From Actinomycetes bacterium (GTDB lineage: Bacteria > Actinomycetota > CALGFH01), in assembly GCA_036000965.1 (NCBI GenBank), contig DASYUT010000161.1:1-63134 (forward strand): a DNA stretch of 63,134 nucleotides. Reading direction: 5' to 3'. The notes under the pieces are model-generated. The model searched no databases, was not told where the DNA came from, and saw nothing but the letters and a program-made list of their open reading frames with translations. Shown here in pieces: positions 1-7,861 of the stretch. The first letter of the stretch is position 1; each line of letters opens with the position of its first letter. Position numbers and translations under genes: made by a program.

Positions 1-1226
1 TCGACGTGGGCGGTCTGGGGGAAGAGGTCGACGGGCTGGACCCAGGCGGGGTGGTAGCCCTCGTCGACGAAGGCGCGCACGTCCCTGGCCAGGGCGGCGG
101 GGTCGCAGGACACGAGGGCTACGGCCCGGGGGGAGAGGCGGGCGATGCGGCGCACGGCGGCCGCGCCGGCGCCGGCGCGGGGCGGGTCGAGCACGACCAG
201 GTCGGCCGCGTGGAGCCCCTTGAGCCCGCGGACGGCGTCGTCGGCGATCACGCGGGCATGGGGGTGGCCGGAGAGGTTGCGCTCGGCGTCGCGGGCGGCC
301 GGCTTCCACGACTCGACCGCGAGCACCCGGCCGGCGCGCCTGCCGACCGTGGCGGCGAACAGGCCCACCCCGGCGTACAGGTCGACCAGCAGGTCGGAGG
401 GTCCGGGGGCGAGCGCCTCCCCGACCAGCTCGACCAGCAGGTCCGCGCCTTCACGGTGAACCTGGAAGAAGCTCGCGGCGCTGACGTGGAACTCGGTGCC
501 GGCCACCCGCTCGGTCACGAAGGGGGGGCCCTCGCCGTCACGCACCTTGCCGTTGGCCTGCACCGCGGCCCAGGCGAGCCCCTCGACCGGCGGGGCGCCG
601 GCCCGCTTCGACTTGGCCGCCTCCAGCACGGCCAGCCGCTCGTCGCGCACGCCGTGCCTGAGCCTGACGCGGCTGCCGGCCGGGTGGCGGCCGAGCCGGC
701 CGGGCAGCTCCTGGAGCGGCAGGGCGAGCAGTGGGCAGCGGTCGACCGGGTGGACCTCGTGGCTGGCAGCCCGGAGGAAGCCGAGCCGGCCGTCGGCGCC
801 GGCGGTCAGGGTGGCCCGCTCACGGTAGCCGAACCCCTCCGGCTGGCCGGGCGCCTCCGGCCGCAGGCTGGGACGGACCGGCACGGCGTCCAGGCCGCCG
901 ACGTGCGCGAGCTGCTCGCGGACCAGGCGCGCCTTCAGCTCGGCCTGCACGGCCGGGCGGATGTGCTGCCAGGCGCAGCCGCCGCAGCGGCCAGGCCCGA
1001 AGTGGGGACAGGGGGGCTCGACCCGGTCGGGGCTCGGCTCGAGCACCTCGACCAGCTCGGCGCGGGCGAACCGGGGGCGCACCTCGGTGACCCGGACGCG
1101 CACGCGCTCCCCGGGGATGGCGTAGGGGATGAACACGGCCCGGCCGTCGGCCAGCCGGGCGACTGCCTCGCCGCCGTGGGCGACGCCGGCGCAGGTGACG
1201 TTCTCGACCCACCCGCTGCCGCCCAT
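1..1226 (-). CDS. Class I SAM-dependent RNA methyltransferase (RlmD/TrmA family), 3' end cut by window edge
   Basis: Reading from ATG 1226 leftwards gives 408 codons without a stop before the window ends. Residues 1-60 look like a TRAM RNA-binding domain. They are followed by a cluster of cysteines (C73, C81, C84, in CGGCAWQH) that binds a 4Fe-4S cluster in RlmD-type enzymes. The C-terminal part has the SAM-binding Rossmann motif (VDLYAGVGLFA) and the catalytic-Cys motif SCDP at about residue 374, typical of m5U-forming rRNA/tRNA methyltransferases. The ATG overlaps the stop of the upstream DsbA-fold gene (TGATG), so translation is probably coupled. Only the last few dozen residues should be missing. 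Whether the substrate is 23S rRNA or tRNA cannot be told from sequence. Confidence 0.88.
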   Translation of the reverse strand, partial: MGGSGWVENVTCAGVAHGGEAVARLADGRAVFIPYAIPGERVRVRVTEVRPRFARAELVEVLEPSPDRVEPPCPHFGPGRCGGCAWQHIRPAVQAELKARLVREQLAHVGGLDAVPVRPSLRPEAPGQPEGFGYRERATLTAGADGRLGFLRAASHEVHPVDRCPLLALPLQELPGRLGRHPAGSRVRLRHGVRDERLAVLEAAKSKRAGAPPVEGLAWAAVQANGKVRDGEGPPFVTERVAGTEFHVSAASFFQVHREGADLLVELVGEALAPGPSDLLVDLYAGVGLFAATVGRRAGRVLAVESWKPAARDAERNLSGHPHARVIADDAVRGLKGLHAADLVVLDPPRAGAGAAAVRRIARLSPRAVALVSCDPAALARDVRAFVDEGYHPAWVQPVDLFPQTAHV

Positions 1227-1825
1227 CAGCGGGGGATCCGGGTCGCCTTGAACTCGTTCAGGTCGGTCCAGCCGGTGACCATGTCGAGGATCCGGTCCAG
1301 TGTGGCCCGGGCCGAGCGCTGCGTCTCGGGCCGCTGCATCAGGCGCACGAAGACGGCACGGTCGCCGGCGACGAAGGTGGGCACGCCGAACACCCGGTGC
1401 TCCTCCACGCCCCAGGTGTGGTCGTCGGCCAGGGCCTTGGCCGGGTGGCCCGCTGCCACCGCCCGGGCGACCTCCCGGGGGTCGAGCCCGGCCGAGGCGA
1501 CCGCGGCGCGGACCACCTCGGGGTCGTTGACGTCGCGGCCCTGGTCGTGCCGGGCCGAGAAGATCGCGAGGTGGGCGGCTTGGAACCGCTCGGGGAACTG
1601 GTCGCGGACGGCGAGCCCCCACTGCAGGGCGAGCACGCCGGAAGGGGGCGGGTCGGTCTCCCAGACCGGCGCGGCCCCCTCTTCCAGGTGGACCTGGGAG
1701 AGCGAGAACGCGCGCCATTCGACCTCGTGGACCGGGCCGCCGTCCTCCTGGGCCCGGACGACGATCTCGTTGGCGATGCGGGCGAACGGGCAGAGGTAGT
1801 CGAAGGTGATGGCGAAACGGCTCAT
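1226..1825 (-). CDS. DsbA-family thioredoxin-fold protein (FrnE/2-hydroxychromene-2-carboxylate isomerase-like)
   Basis: 199 aa. The start is ATG 1825, preceded by AGGGGAG; an in-frame extension upstream is Arg/Pro-rich and lacks a ribosome site. The N-terminus FDYLCPFARIANE fits the DsbA/FrnE thioredoxin fold, but only one cysteine of the usual CxxC is present. The C-terminal VFGVPTFVAGDRAVF supplies the cis-Pro loop (GVPT) of this fold. The family includes cytosolic thiol-disulfide oxidoreductases and glutathione-dependent isomerases; with a single Cys, isomerase-like or non-redox function is possible. No signal peptide is visible, so it is probably cytosolic. It is translationally coupled to the downstream RNA methyltransferase. 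Confidence 0.8.
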   Translation of the reverse strand: MSRFAITFDYLCPFARIANEIVVRAQEDGGPVHEVEWRAFSLSQVHLEEGAAPVWETDPPPSGVLALQWGLAVRDQFPERFQAAHLAIFSARHDQGRDVNDPEVVRAAVASAGLDPREVARAVAAGHPAKALADDHTWGVEEHRVFGVPTFVAGDRAVFVRLMQRPETQRSARATLDRILDMVTGWTDLNEFKATRIPR

Positions 1826-1908
1826 GCTGCTCCCCTGACATCTGCGTGCCGAAGGCCCACGCTGGGGAGCGTGGGCCCTGTGCGACGGTCGGCGGTACGG
1901 TGCGGCTG

Positions 1909-2847
1909 CTAGGCGGCGACGAGGTCCTCGAGACGAGCCCGGATCTCCGGGCTGCGCAGGCACGCCAGGGCGTCACGCTCGACCTGGCGGGCACGCTCCC
2001 GGCTGAAGCCCATGACCGCGCCGACCTCCTCGAGTGTGCGGGGGGTGCCCGAGTCGAGCCCGAAGCGCAGGATCAGCACCTGCCGCTCGCGGTCGGGCAG
2101 GGCGCCGAGCACCTGCTCGAGGGCCTCCCGGCCGACCGCCTCGACGGCCAGCTCGTCGGGGCCGATGGCCGAGTCGTCCTCCAGGAAGTCCTGCAGGGCG
2201 GCACCGTCGTCGCCGATCGGGGTGTCCAGCGAGGTGATCGCCTGGGCGGTGTCCTTGAGGCGGTGGACCTTCTCGACCGGCATGTCGAGCTCGTCGGCGA
2301 GCTCCTCGTCGCTCGGCTCGCGACCCAGCGTCTCGTGCAGCCGGGTCTGGGTGCGGCGCAGCCGGCCGACCTGCTCGTCGACGTGCACGGGCAGGCGGAT
2401 CGCGCGGGCGCCACGGTCGGCCGCCCCTCTGGCGATGGCCTGACGGATCCACCAGGTCGCGTAGGTCGAGAACTTGAAGCCCTTGCGCCAGTCGAACTTC
2501 TCGACAGCGCGGAGCAGGCCGAGGTTCCCCTCCTGGACGAGGTCGCCGAGCGGCAGGCCCGTTGCCGAGAAGCGCCGGGCGATCGACACCACGAGCCGGA
2601 GGTTCGACTCGATCATCTTGCGCCGGGCACGCTCACCACGCTCCGCCTCGGCCTCGAGCTCGGGGCGGCGCGGGTCGTCGGCGGGAAGCTCGCTCAGCGC
2701 GGCCTGGGCAGCCTGGCCAGCTTCGAACGCCTGGGACAGCTCGACCTCATCGTCCTTGGTGAGGAGGGGATGCCGACCGACCTCGTCGAGGTACAGACGG
2801 AACGAGTCCGTCGTCTGCAGATCGAGTAGCTGGTCGTGGTCCTTCAT
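1909..2847 (-). CDS. Sigma-70 family RNA polymerase sigma factor (primary or group 2, SigA/SigB-like)
   Basis: 312 aa. Region 1.2 (DSFRLYLDEVGRHPLL) is near the N-terminus. Region 2 carries the core-binding and -10 recognition helices (NLRLVVSIARRF, GNLGLLRAVEKFDW, FSTYATWWIRQAI). Region 3 and a region 4 helix-turn-helix (TLEEVGAVMGFSRERARQVE) follow. There is no long acidic region 1.1, and the length resembles mycobacterial SigB rather than long SigA/HrdB proteins, so either principal or group 2 sigma is possible. Start ATG 2847 was chosen because AAGGAGTGAG lies directly before it; the longer reading frame would translate the upstream tandem repeat. The leader carries three tandem SD-like copies. 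It directs RNA polymerase to promoters. Confidence 0.92.
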   Translation of the reverse strand: MKDHDQLLDLQTTDSFRLYLDEVGRHPLLTKDDEVELSQAFEAGQAAQAALSELPADDPRRPELEAEAERGERARRKMIESNLRLVVSIARRFSATGLPLGDLVQEGNLGLLRAVEKFDWRKGFKFSTYATWWIRQAIARGAADRGARAIRLPVHVDEQVGRLRRTQTRLHETLGREPSDEELADELDMPVEKVHRLKDTAQAITSLDTPIGDDGAALQDFLEDDSAIGPDELAVEAVGREALEQVLGALPDRERQVLILRFGLDSGTPRTLEEVGAVMGFSRERARQVERDALACLRSPEIRARLEDLVAA

Positions 2848-2850
2848 CTC

Positions 2851-2891
2851 ACTCCTTGACTGCACTCCTTGACTGCACTCCTTGACTGCAC
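2851..2891. repeat. 3 x 13-bp tandem repeat in the sigma-factor leader
   Basis: The plus-strand unit ACTCCTTGACTGC occurs three times perfectly (2851-2863, 2864-2876, 2877-2889) and continues for two more bases. On the minus strand every unit carries AAGGAGT, so the sigma-factor mRNA has three SD-like sites in a row, the last directly before ATG 2847. The 13-bp period is not a multiple of three. Confidence 0.95.
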
Positions 2892-2936
2892 AGCTTGTAG
2901 CACACCACGTCTTCTGTTTTGCCAACACCCATGTTC

Positions 2937-2957
2937 GCAAACTCTATTCCTGTTTGC
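2937..2957. promoter_or_regulatory. Inverted repeat upstream of the sigma factor
   Basis: GCAAAC (2937-2942) and GTTTGC (2952-2957) form a perfect 6-bp inverted repeat with a 9-bp spacer. It lies about 90 bp upstream of the sigma-factor start, in the 252-bp gap before the alkyltransferase-like gene, a clearly AT-richer stretch. It could be an operator. It does not match the actinobacterial SOS box spacing (GAAC-N4-GTT), so no regulator is assigned. Confidence 0.35.
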
Positions 2958-3099
2958 ACCAGGAATCTCGGATGGATCGCATCCCGAGGTAAGCGGCAGA
3001 GGCTGCCAGCCTCGACACCGCAGTGGCACGGCATCGGCTACCGTATCATCTCACGCGAGCGCGCCCAAGGCTTATCGAGTCTCGACCTCGGGTGGAAGG

Positions 3100-3450
3100 T
3101 TAGTCCGTGGGTCGCACGGCACCGCCACGGGGCCCGCGCTGCGCCGGGGACCAGGGGCCGGTCATGGTCCAGTCGACCCGCCCGTCCAAGGTCAGCGCCA
3201 CGCCCTCCTCCCGGAGGCGGGCGCACTGCTCGTCGCCGCCGGGGGCCGCCTTCATGGCGCCGTCGGCCTGCACCACCCGCCACCAGGGGACGTCGTCGGG
3301 GCAGCGGGCGATCGCCTGACCGACCCCGCGCGCACCCTTGCGGACCCCGTAGTACGCCTCCGCCACCTGGCCGTAGGTGGTCGCCCGCCCGGGCGGGACC
3401 CGGCGCACCAGCTCCCAGACCGCCTCGTCGAACCCGCCCGCCCTGCGCAC
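3100..3450 (-). CDS. Alkyltransferase-like protein (ATL; MGMT-family DNA-binding domain without the acceptor Cys)
   Basis: 116 aa from GTG 3450. The sequence follows the C-terminal DNA-binding domain of O6-alkylguanine-DNA alkyltransferase: PPGRATTYGQVAEAYYG (helix-turn-helix with the Arg/Tyr that flip the base) and ARGVGQAIARCP. The active-site PCHR motif is replaced by PWWR, so it cannot accept alkyl groups. ATL proteins bind O6-alkylguanine and hand the lesion to nucleotide excision repair. The gene starts 23 bp after the fabI stop on the same strand and is probably co-transcribed. The start is uncertain because no clear ribosome site precedes GTG 3450. Confidence 0.85.
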   Translation of the reverse strand: MRRAGGFDEAVWELVRRVPPGRATTYGQVAEAYYGVRKGARGVGQAIARCPDDVPWWRVVQADGAMKAAPGGDEQCARLREEGVALTLDGRVDWTMTGPWSPAQRGPRGGAVRPTD

Positions 3451-3473
3451 AGGATAGCCGTGCCCGGACCGGG

Positions 3474-4295
3474 CTACGCCCGCTCCTCCTCGGCGGCGGC
3501 CCTGGCCTGCTCGTCGGGGGACATGAGGTCGGCACCCATGGCGTGGAAGCCGCCGTCGACGTGGACCAGCTCGCCGGAGACCCCCCGGGACCAGTCCGAC
3601 AGCAGCCACAGGGTCGCCCGGGCCACGTTGGTCGGGTCGGTCACGTCCCAGCCGAGCGGGGCCCGCTTCGACCAGACGTCGGCGAACAGGTTGAACCCCG
3701 GGATGCCCTTGGCCGCCATGGTGCGGATCGGCCCGGCGCTGATCGCGTTCACCCGGATGCGCCTGACGCCGAGGTCGCGGGCCAAGTAGCGGGTGACGGA
3801 CTCGAGGGCGGCCTTGCTCACCCCCATCCAGTCGTACACCGGCCAGGCCACCCGGGCGTCGAAGTCGAGGGTGACCACGGAGGCGTCGTGGTCCTCGAGC
3901 ACTGGGAGCAGGCCGACCGTGAGGGTCTTGAGCGAGAAGGCGGACACCTGGAAGGCGGTCGCGGCCGACTCGAACGGCGTGTTCAGGAAGTTGCCGCCCA
4001 GGGCGTCGGCCGGGGCGAAGCCGATCGCGTGCAGCACGCCGTCGACCCGGCCCCAGCGCCTGGCCAGGTCGTCGGCGACCGCGGCCACGTCCTCGGGCTT
4101 GCTGGCGTCGAGCTCCAGGACGTCGACCTCGCGGGGCAGCCGTCTGGCCGTGCGCTCGGTCAGCGAGCGGGTACGGCCGAAGCCGGTCAGGACCACCTCG
4201 GCGCCGTTGTCGAGGGCCTCGCGGGCCACCGCGTAGGCGATCGAGCCCGGGGTCAGCACCCCGGTGATCAGCAGTCGCTTGCCGTCGACGAGCAC
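3474..4295 (-). CDS. fabI: Enoyl-[acyl-carrier-protein] reductase (NADH), InhA/FabI type
   Basis: 273 aa. Starts at GTG 4295 with GGGAGGAG upstream. The N-terminal nucleotide-binding motif ITGVLTPGSIAYAVA is the FabI/InhA variant of the SDR Rossmann loop. The catalytic pair is Tyr154 and Lys161 (YDWMGVSKAALES), the same spacing as Y158/K165 of InhA. ISAGPIRTMAAKGIPGF is the substrate-loop region. It catalyses the last reduction of each fatty-acid elongation cycle (type II FAS) in the cytosol. Length is normal. The alkyltransferase-like gene follows closely on the same strand. Confidence 0.93.
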   Translation of the reverse strand: MLVDGKRLLITGVLTPGSIAYAVAREALDNGAEVVLTGFGRTRSLTERTARRLPREVDVLELDASKPEDVAAVADDLARRWGRVDGVLHAIGFAPADALGGNFLNTPFESAATAFQVSAFSLKTLTVGLLPVLEDHDASVVTLDFDARVAWPVYDWMGVSKAALESVTRYLARDLGVRRIRVNAISAGPIRTMAAKGIPGFNLFADVWSKRAPLGWDVTDPTNVARATLWLLSDWSRGVSGELVHVDGGFHAMGADLMSPDEQARAAAEEERA

Positions 4296-4400
4296 AGCCG
4301 GGCTCCTCCCTTGCCGTCGGGACGGCGCATTGTACGCACACAGGGAAGAGGGACGGCCGGTGGCCGTCCCTCGGGGATATCGATTGGTAGTTCGTAAGGA

Positions 4401-4583
4401 CTAGTGCGAGAGGCGCTCGGTCATGAGCGAGATCACGTTCCCGCGGTCGTCGAAGTCTCGGATCAGCGCGATCGACGCGCGCTCCCTGGAAACGGGGCGT
4501 CCGCCCGCGTCAAGGAAGGAAAGCCGCTGCAGGCCCCCTGACATGGGCTCTTGGACCACCTCGGTTTCCGTTGGTGTCGCCAC
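4401..4583 (-). CDS. Small hypothetical protein (60 aa)
   Basis: 60 aa from GTG 4583, chosen because GAGGAGGACAGCCT lies directly upstream; a longer ATG-started frame to 4778 has no ribosome site and reads like non-coding sequence. The protein is hydrophilic, with no Cys and no membrane segment: LQRLSFLDAGGRPVSRERAS followed by IALIRDFDDRGNVISLMTERLSH. I do not recognise a family. It lies upstream of fabI on the same strand with a 105-bp gap. Confidence 0.5.
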   Translation of the reverse strand: MATPTETEVVQEPMSGGLQRLSFLDAGGRPVSRERASIALIRDFDDRGNVISLMTERLSH

Positions 4584-4898
4584 AGGCTGTCCTCCTCGTC
4601 CGGTGCCCGCGCCCGCCTCGGGCGCTGGCAGGGCCAGAACTGGATGGTCCTGTGTACCACCATCGGTGCGATCCGAAAAGCCCCTCGATGCAGCGGCCCA
4701 GTAGCCCTGTCTAGTCACCATTGATGGCCTGACCTGGGGTTTCGTGAGCGACGGGCTAGCTAACACCGGTAGTCGCATCTCCGTAATTTCTGTGATGTCA
4801 CGGAAGGGGACGCCGCAGTAGCTTCGGGCCTGTCATCGCCATAGGTACGCTCGACTCACTCCTAGAGGCGATCGGAAGCGCCGCCTCCCCCCGGGCGG

Positions 4899-4949
4899 CA
4901 CCCGCAAGGGCCGGAACCTTGCCAGGTTCCGGCCCTTGTGATGCGGGTG
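4899..4949. promoter_or_regulatory. Strong 15-bp perfect hairpin (terminator-like or regulatory RNA structure)
   Basis: Arms 4905-4919 and 4924-4938 are perfectly complementary over 15 bp with a TGCC loop. After a 5-nt bulge the stem extends by CACCCG (4899-4904) with CGGGTG (4944-4949). No T-run follows on either strand, so it is not a canonical intrinsic terminator. It may be a bidirectional GC-type terminator or part of the ndh leader. Confidence 0.5.
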
Positions 4950-5002
4950 GCGAGTCGCCGCCCTCTGCCCGACCAACGTGTGAGGCGGCGAGTCGCCGCC
5001 CT
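4949..5002. repeat. Two 16-bp direct repeats with near-palindromic core upstream of ndh
   Basis: GGCGAGTCGCCGCCCT occurs at 4949-4964 and again at 4987-5002, 38 bp apart. The core GGCGA-G-TCGCC is an inverted repeat with a one-base centre, so each copy could be a dimeric operator half-set. They lie 117-170 bp before the ndh start. Confidence 0.6.
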
Positions 5003-5089
5003 GTTCCCCGGTCGACCGGGTTTGCCGGGCGCGCGCGGGGCAACCCGGACTGGCACGATGGTGCCGCCCGACCGGGCCCAGCGCACCTG

Positions 5090-5117
5090 AGACAGGGAGC
5101 GTCAGACAGGGAGCGTC
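5090..5117 (+). repeat. 2 x 14-bp tandem repeat carrying the ndh ribosome site
   Basis: AGACAGGGAGCGTC is present twice in perfect tandem (5090-5103, 5104-5117), ending one base before the ndh ATG. Each copy includes AGGGAG, so the Shine-Dalgarno sequence is duplicated. Confidence 0.93.
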
Positions 5118-5118
5118 C

Positions 5119-6411
5119 ATGAGCGGCCGCAAGCGGATCCTGGTGGTCGGCGGCGGGTTCGGGGGCATGTACGCCGCCCGCGGCCTCGAGAAGCAACTGC
5201 CCGCCGGCATGGCCGAGATCGTGCTCGTCAACCCCGAGAACTTCATGCTCTACACGCCGCTGCTGCCCGAGGCCGCCTCCGGCACGATCGAGCCCAGGCA
5301 CGTGGTGGTGCCGCTGCGCCGGGTGCTGCGCCGCACCCGGCTCATCGTCGGCAAGGTGACCGGGATCGACGTCGACAAGCGCACCTGCGAGGTCAAGCCG
5401 CCCGAGGGCGAGCAGCGTGCCTTCGCCTGGGACTACCTGATCCTGGCCCCCGGCTCGGTCTCACGGCTCCTGCCGATCCCGGGCCTGCGCGAGCACGCCC
5501 GCGGCTTCAAGACCCTCCCCGAAGGCATCTACCTGCGCAACCACGTCCTCCAGCAGCTCGAGCTGGCCGACGCCACCGACGACGCCGACGAGCGCCGCAC
5601 GCGCTGCACGTTCGTCGTGGTCGGCGCCGGCTACGCCGGAACCGAGCTGGTCGGCGAGCTGCAGTCGCTCACCACCCGCGCCCTCAAGGCCTACCCGGGC
5701 CTGCGGCCCAGGGACATCCGCTGGATCCTGGTGGACGCGGCGCCCCAGATCATGCCCGAGCTGGGCAGGGACCTCAGCCGGATCGCCCTGCGCACCCTGC
5801 GCGAGCGCGGCATCGAGGTCCGGCTCGAGACCCAGGTGAAGGAGGTCGGGCCCGACTGGGTGCGCCTGTCCGACGGCGACGACATCCCGACCCGGACCTT
5901 CGTGTGGACCGCGGGGGTGACCCCCCACCCGATGCTGGCCAGGATCGGCCTGCCCGCCGACGACAAGGGCCGGCTGGTGGTCGACGAGTACCTGCGCGTC
6001 CACGGCCGCGAGGACGTCTTCGCCCTCGGCGACAGCGCCCGCGTGCCCGACCGGGCCGCGCCCGGCGGCTTCGCGCCGCCCACCGCCCAGCACGCCCTCC
6101 GCGAAGCCAAGGCGTGCGCCGCCAACCTCGCCGCCTCCCTCGGCGAGGGGCACGCCCAGCCGTTCCGGTTCAAGGGCCTGGGCCTGCTCGTCAACCTGGG
6201 CGAGTACAAGGGCGTCGGCCGGGCCCTCGGCGTCCCGCTCTCGGGCTTCGCCGGCTGGTTCGTGACCCGCACCTACCACCTGGCGGCGATGCCCACCTGG
6301 GGCCGCCGCCTCCGGGTCATGCTCGACTGGACGATCGCCCTCGCCTTCCCGCGCGACATCGCTGAGCTCGGCTCGCTCGGCCGCGACGAGGAGAACGCCC
6401 CCACCAGCTAG
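5119..6411 (+). CDS. ndh: Type II NADH:quinone oxidoreductase (NDH-2), FAD-dependent
   Basis: 430 aa, ATG 5119 directly after a duplicated AGGGAG site. Two Rossmann motifs are visible: VVGGGFGGMYAARGL at residues 9-23 (FAD) and VVVGAGYAGTELVGEL near 165 (NADH). The FAD-closing motif VFALGDSARVPD and the quinone-site-like PPTAQHALREAK follow. The C-terminal part (FKGLGLLVNLGEYKGVG, then a hydrophobic/aromatic tail) fits the monotopic membrane-anchoring region of NDH-2. It passes electrons from NADH to menaquinone without proton pumping. It stands alone behind a long regulatory-looking leader. Confidence 0.92.
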   Translation: MSGRKRILVVGGGFGGMYAARGLEKQLPAGMAEIVLVNPENFMLYTPLLPEAASGTIEPRHVVVPLRRVLRRTRLIVGKVTGIDVDKRTCEVKPPEGEQRAFAWDYLILAPGSVSRLLPIPGLREHARGFKTLPEGIYLRNHVLQQLELADATDDADERRTRCTFVVVGAGYAGTELVGELQSLTTRALKAYPGLRPRDIRWILVDAAPQIMPELGRDLSRIALRTLRERGIEVRLETQVKEVGPDWVRLSDGDDIPTRTFVWTAGVTPHPMLARIGLPADDKGRLVVDEYLRVHGREDVFALGDSARVPDRAAPGGFAPPTAQHALREAKACAANLAASLGEGHAQPFRFKGLGLLVNLGEYKGVGRALGVPLSGFAGWFVTRTYHLAAMPTWGRRLRVMLDWTIALAFPRDIAELGSLGRDEENAPTS

Positions 6412-6779
6412 GCATGGTGGCACAGGCGCTGGCGGGGGCCGAGGCGGCGGCGGGATCCCCCGGGCCATGGCACAGGCGCTCTTGGGGGGCCGTGGGGGGA
6501 GCGAGCTCCCCCCACCTCGAACGAGGACCGCGGCTCGCCGACTCCCCGGCAACCTCCGCTCCCAACGTATCCGACCGAAGATATGGGTAGGATCATGCTG
6601 GGCACCGCTGCCCGCCCGGAGCGCCCGGCTCCGGCTCCGGCACGGGGGCGCTGCCCGGCCGTGCCGGGGCGCTCGTCCACCAGACCCGCGCAACCGGCGC
6701 GACGGCGGCCTCGCCGGCCGCCACCCGGTCGCGAGGCGGAGCGTCCGCAAGCGGCGGACTGGACGCGGGAGTTGAGGGT
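6412..6779. other. 368-bp intergenic region between ndh and the 2-oxoacid dehydrogenase operon
   Basis: No credible gene. A hairpin of GGGGGGA (6494-6500) and TCCCCCC (6507-6513) around GCGAGC may terminate ndh, though no T-run follows. A 13-bp direct repeat TGGCACAGGCGCT lies at 6418-6430 and 6468-6480. TAGGAT at 6588-6593 is a possible -10 element, but no good -35 sits in front of it. The sequence just before 6780 (GGGAGTTGAGGGT) supplies the ribosome site. Confidence 0.5.
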
Positions 6780-7859
6780 ATGGACCAGACTGACGAGCAG
6801 GTCCGGCTGCTCGCCGAGGACGGCACGCTCATCGAGCACCAGACCTACAAGATCGACCTCTCCGACGACGAGCTGCGCGACCTGTACCGCAAGCTGGTCG
6901 TGGTCCGCCGGATCGACACCGAGGGGACCAACCTCCAGCGCCAGGGCCAGCTCGGCATCTGGGCGCCCTGCCTGGGGCAGGAGGCGGCCCAGGTGGGCAG
7001 CGCGGCCGCCCTCGGCCCGGACGACTTCGTCTTCCCCTCCTACCGGGAGCACGGCGTCGCCTACGTCCGCGGCATGGACGTCGTCAGGGTGCTCCAGCTC
7101 TACCGTGGCACGAGCCTGTCCGGCTGGGACCCCAAGGAGCGCAACTTCGCCTGCTACTCGATCCCGATCGGCACCCAGGCCCTGCACGCGGTCGGCTACG
7201 CCATCGGGGCCAAGTGGGACGGCGCCGAGCTGTGCGCGGTCGCCTACTTCGGCGACGGCGCCACCTCCGAGGGCGACACCAACGAGGCGTTCAACTTCGC
7301 GGCGGTGAACTCGGCGCCGGTGGTGTTCTTCTGCCAGAACAACCAGTGGGCGATCTCGGTGCCGCTGGCCAAGCAGATGGCCGCGCCCGTCTACCGTCGC
7401 GCTGCCGGGTTCGGCTTCCCCGGCGTGCAGGTCGACGGCAACGACGTCCTCGCGGTCTACGCGGTGACCAAGGCGGCCGCCGGCCGGGCCAGGGACGGCA
7501 GCGGCCCGACCCTGATCGAGGCCCTCACCTACCGGCTCGGGGCCCACACCACCACCGACGACCCGACCCGCTACCGCACCAAGGACGAGCTGGACATGTG
7601 GACGGCCAGGGAGCCGATCGGGCGGTACCGGTCGTTCCTCGAGAAGGCCGGCCTCTGGTCCGAGGAGGTCGAGCGCCGCGCCCAGGAGGACGCCGACGCC
7701 ACCGCGGCGCGGATCCGGCGGGCGGTGGAGGAGATGCCCCGCCCGGCCCTGTCCGACATGGTCGACCACGTCTACGCGGAGCCTCCCGCGACCCTGCTGC
7801 GGCAGTGGCGCCGGCTCGAGGAGTTCGAGGCCCAGTTCGCGGGCGGAGAGGAGGGCTAG
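6780..7859 (+). CDS. 2-oxoacid dehydrogenase E1 component, alpha subunit (pyruvate or branched-chain type)
   Basis: 359 aa. The thiamine-diphosphate motif GDGATSEGDTNEAFNFAA and the following FFCQNNQWAIS are typical of heterotetrameric E1alpha. YRLGAHTTTDDPTRYR matches the phosphorylation-loop region in this family. It pairs with E1beta (2 bp downstream) and E2 to decarboxylate a 2-oxoacid and transfer the acyl group to lipoamide. The GQLGIWAPCLGQEAAQ region is common to PdhA and BkdA proteins, so pyruvate versus branched-chain substrate is not decided here. No E3 gene is adjacent; dihydrolipoyl dehydrogenase must be supplied from elsewhere. Confidence 0.92.
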   Translation: MDQTDEQVRLLAEDGTLIEHQTYKIDLSDDELRDLYRKLVVVRRIDTEGTNLQRQGQLGIWAPCLGQEAAQVGSAAALGPDDFVFPSYREHGVAYVRGMDVVRVLQLYRGTSLSGWDPKERNFACYSIPIGTQALHAVGYAIGAKWDGAELCAVAYFGDGATSEGDTNEAFNFAAVNSAPVVFFCQNNQWAISVPLAKQMAAPVYRRAAGFGFPGVQVDGNDVLAVYAVTKAAAGRARDGSGPTLIEALTYRLGAHTTTDDPTRYRTKDELDMWTAREPIGRYRSFLEKAGLWSEEVERRAQEDADATAARIRRAVEEMPRPALSDMVDHVYAEPPATLLRQWRRLEEFEAQFAGGEEG

Positions 7860-7861
7860 CG

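Larger units (their letters stand above)
4584..5118. other. 535-bp intergenic region with a long hairpin and direct repeats
   Basis: This lies between the 60-aa gene (minus) and ndh (plus). No reading frame in it looks coding. It holds an AT-richer part (about 4700-4800) likely to contain divergent promoters, a long perfect hairpin (4905-4938), two copies of a 16-bp element (4949-4964, 4987-5002) and the duplicated ribosome-site repeat next to ndh. Confidence 0.6.

Noticed and set aside
2920-2960. SOS (LexA) box upstream of the sigma factor
   Set aside because: The closest candidates do not keep the GAAC-N4-GTT spacing; only a different inverted repeat is clear.
4899-4949. Rho-independent terminator
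   Set aside because: The stem is strong but no T-run follows on either strand, so it was listed only as a hairpin.
4800-5301. Minus-strand frames across the start of ndh
   Set aside because: They are antisense to ndh or intergenic, Arg/Pro-rich, and have no ribosome site.
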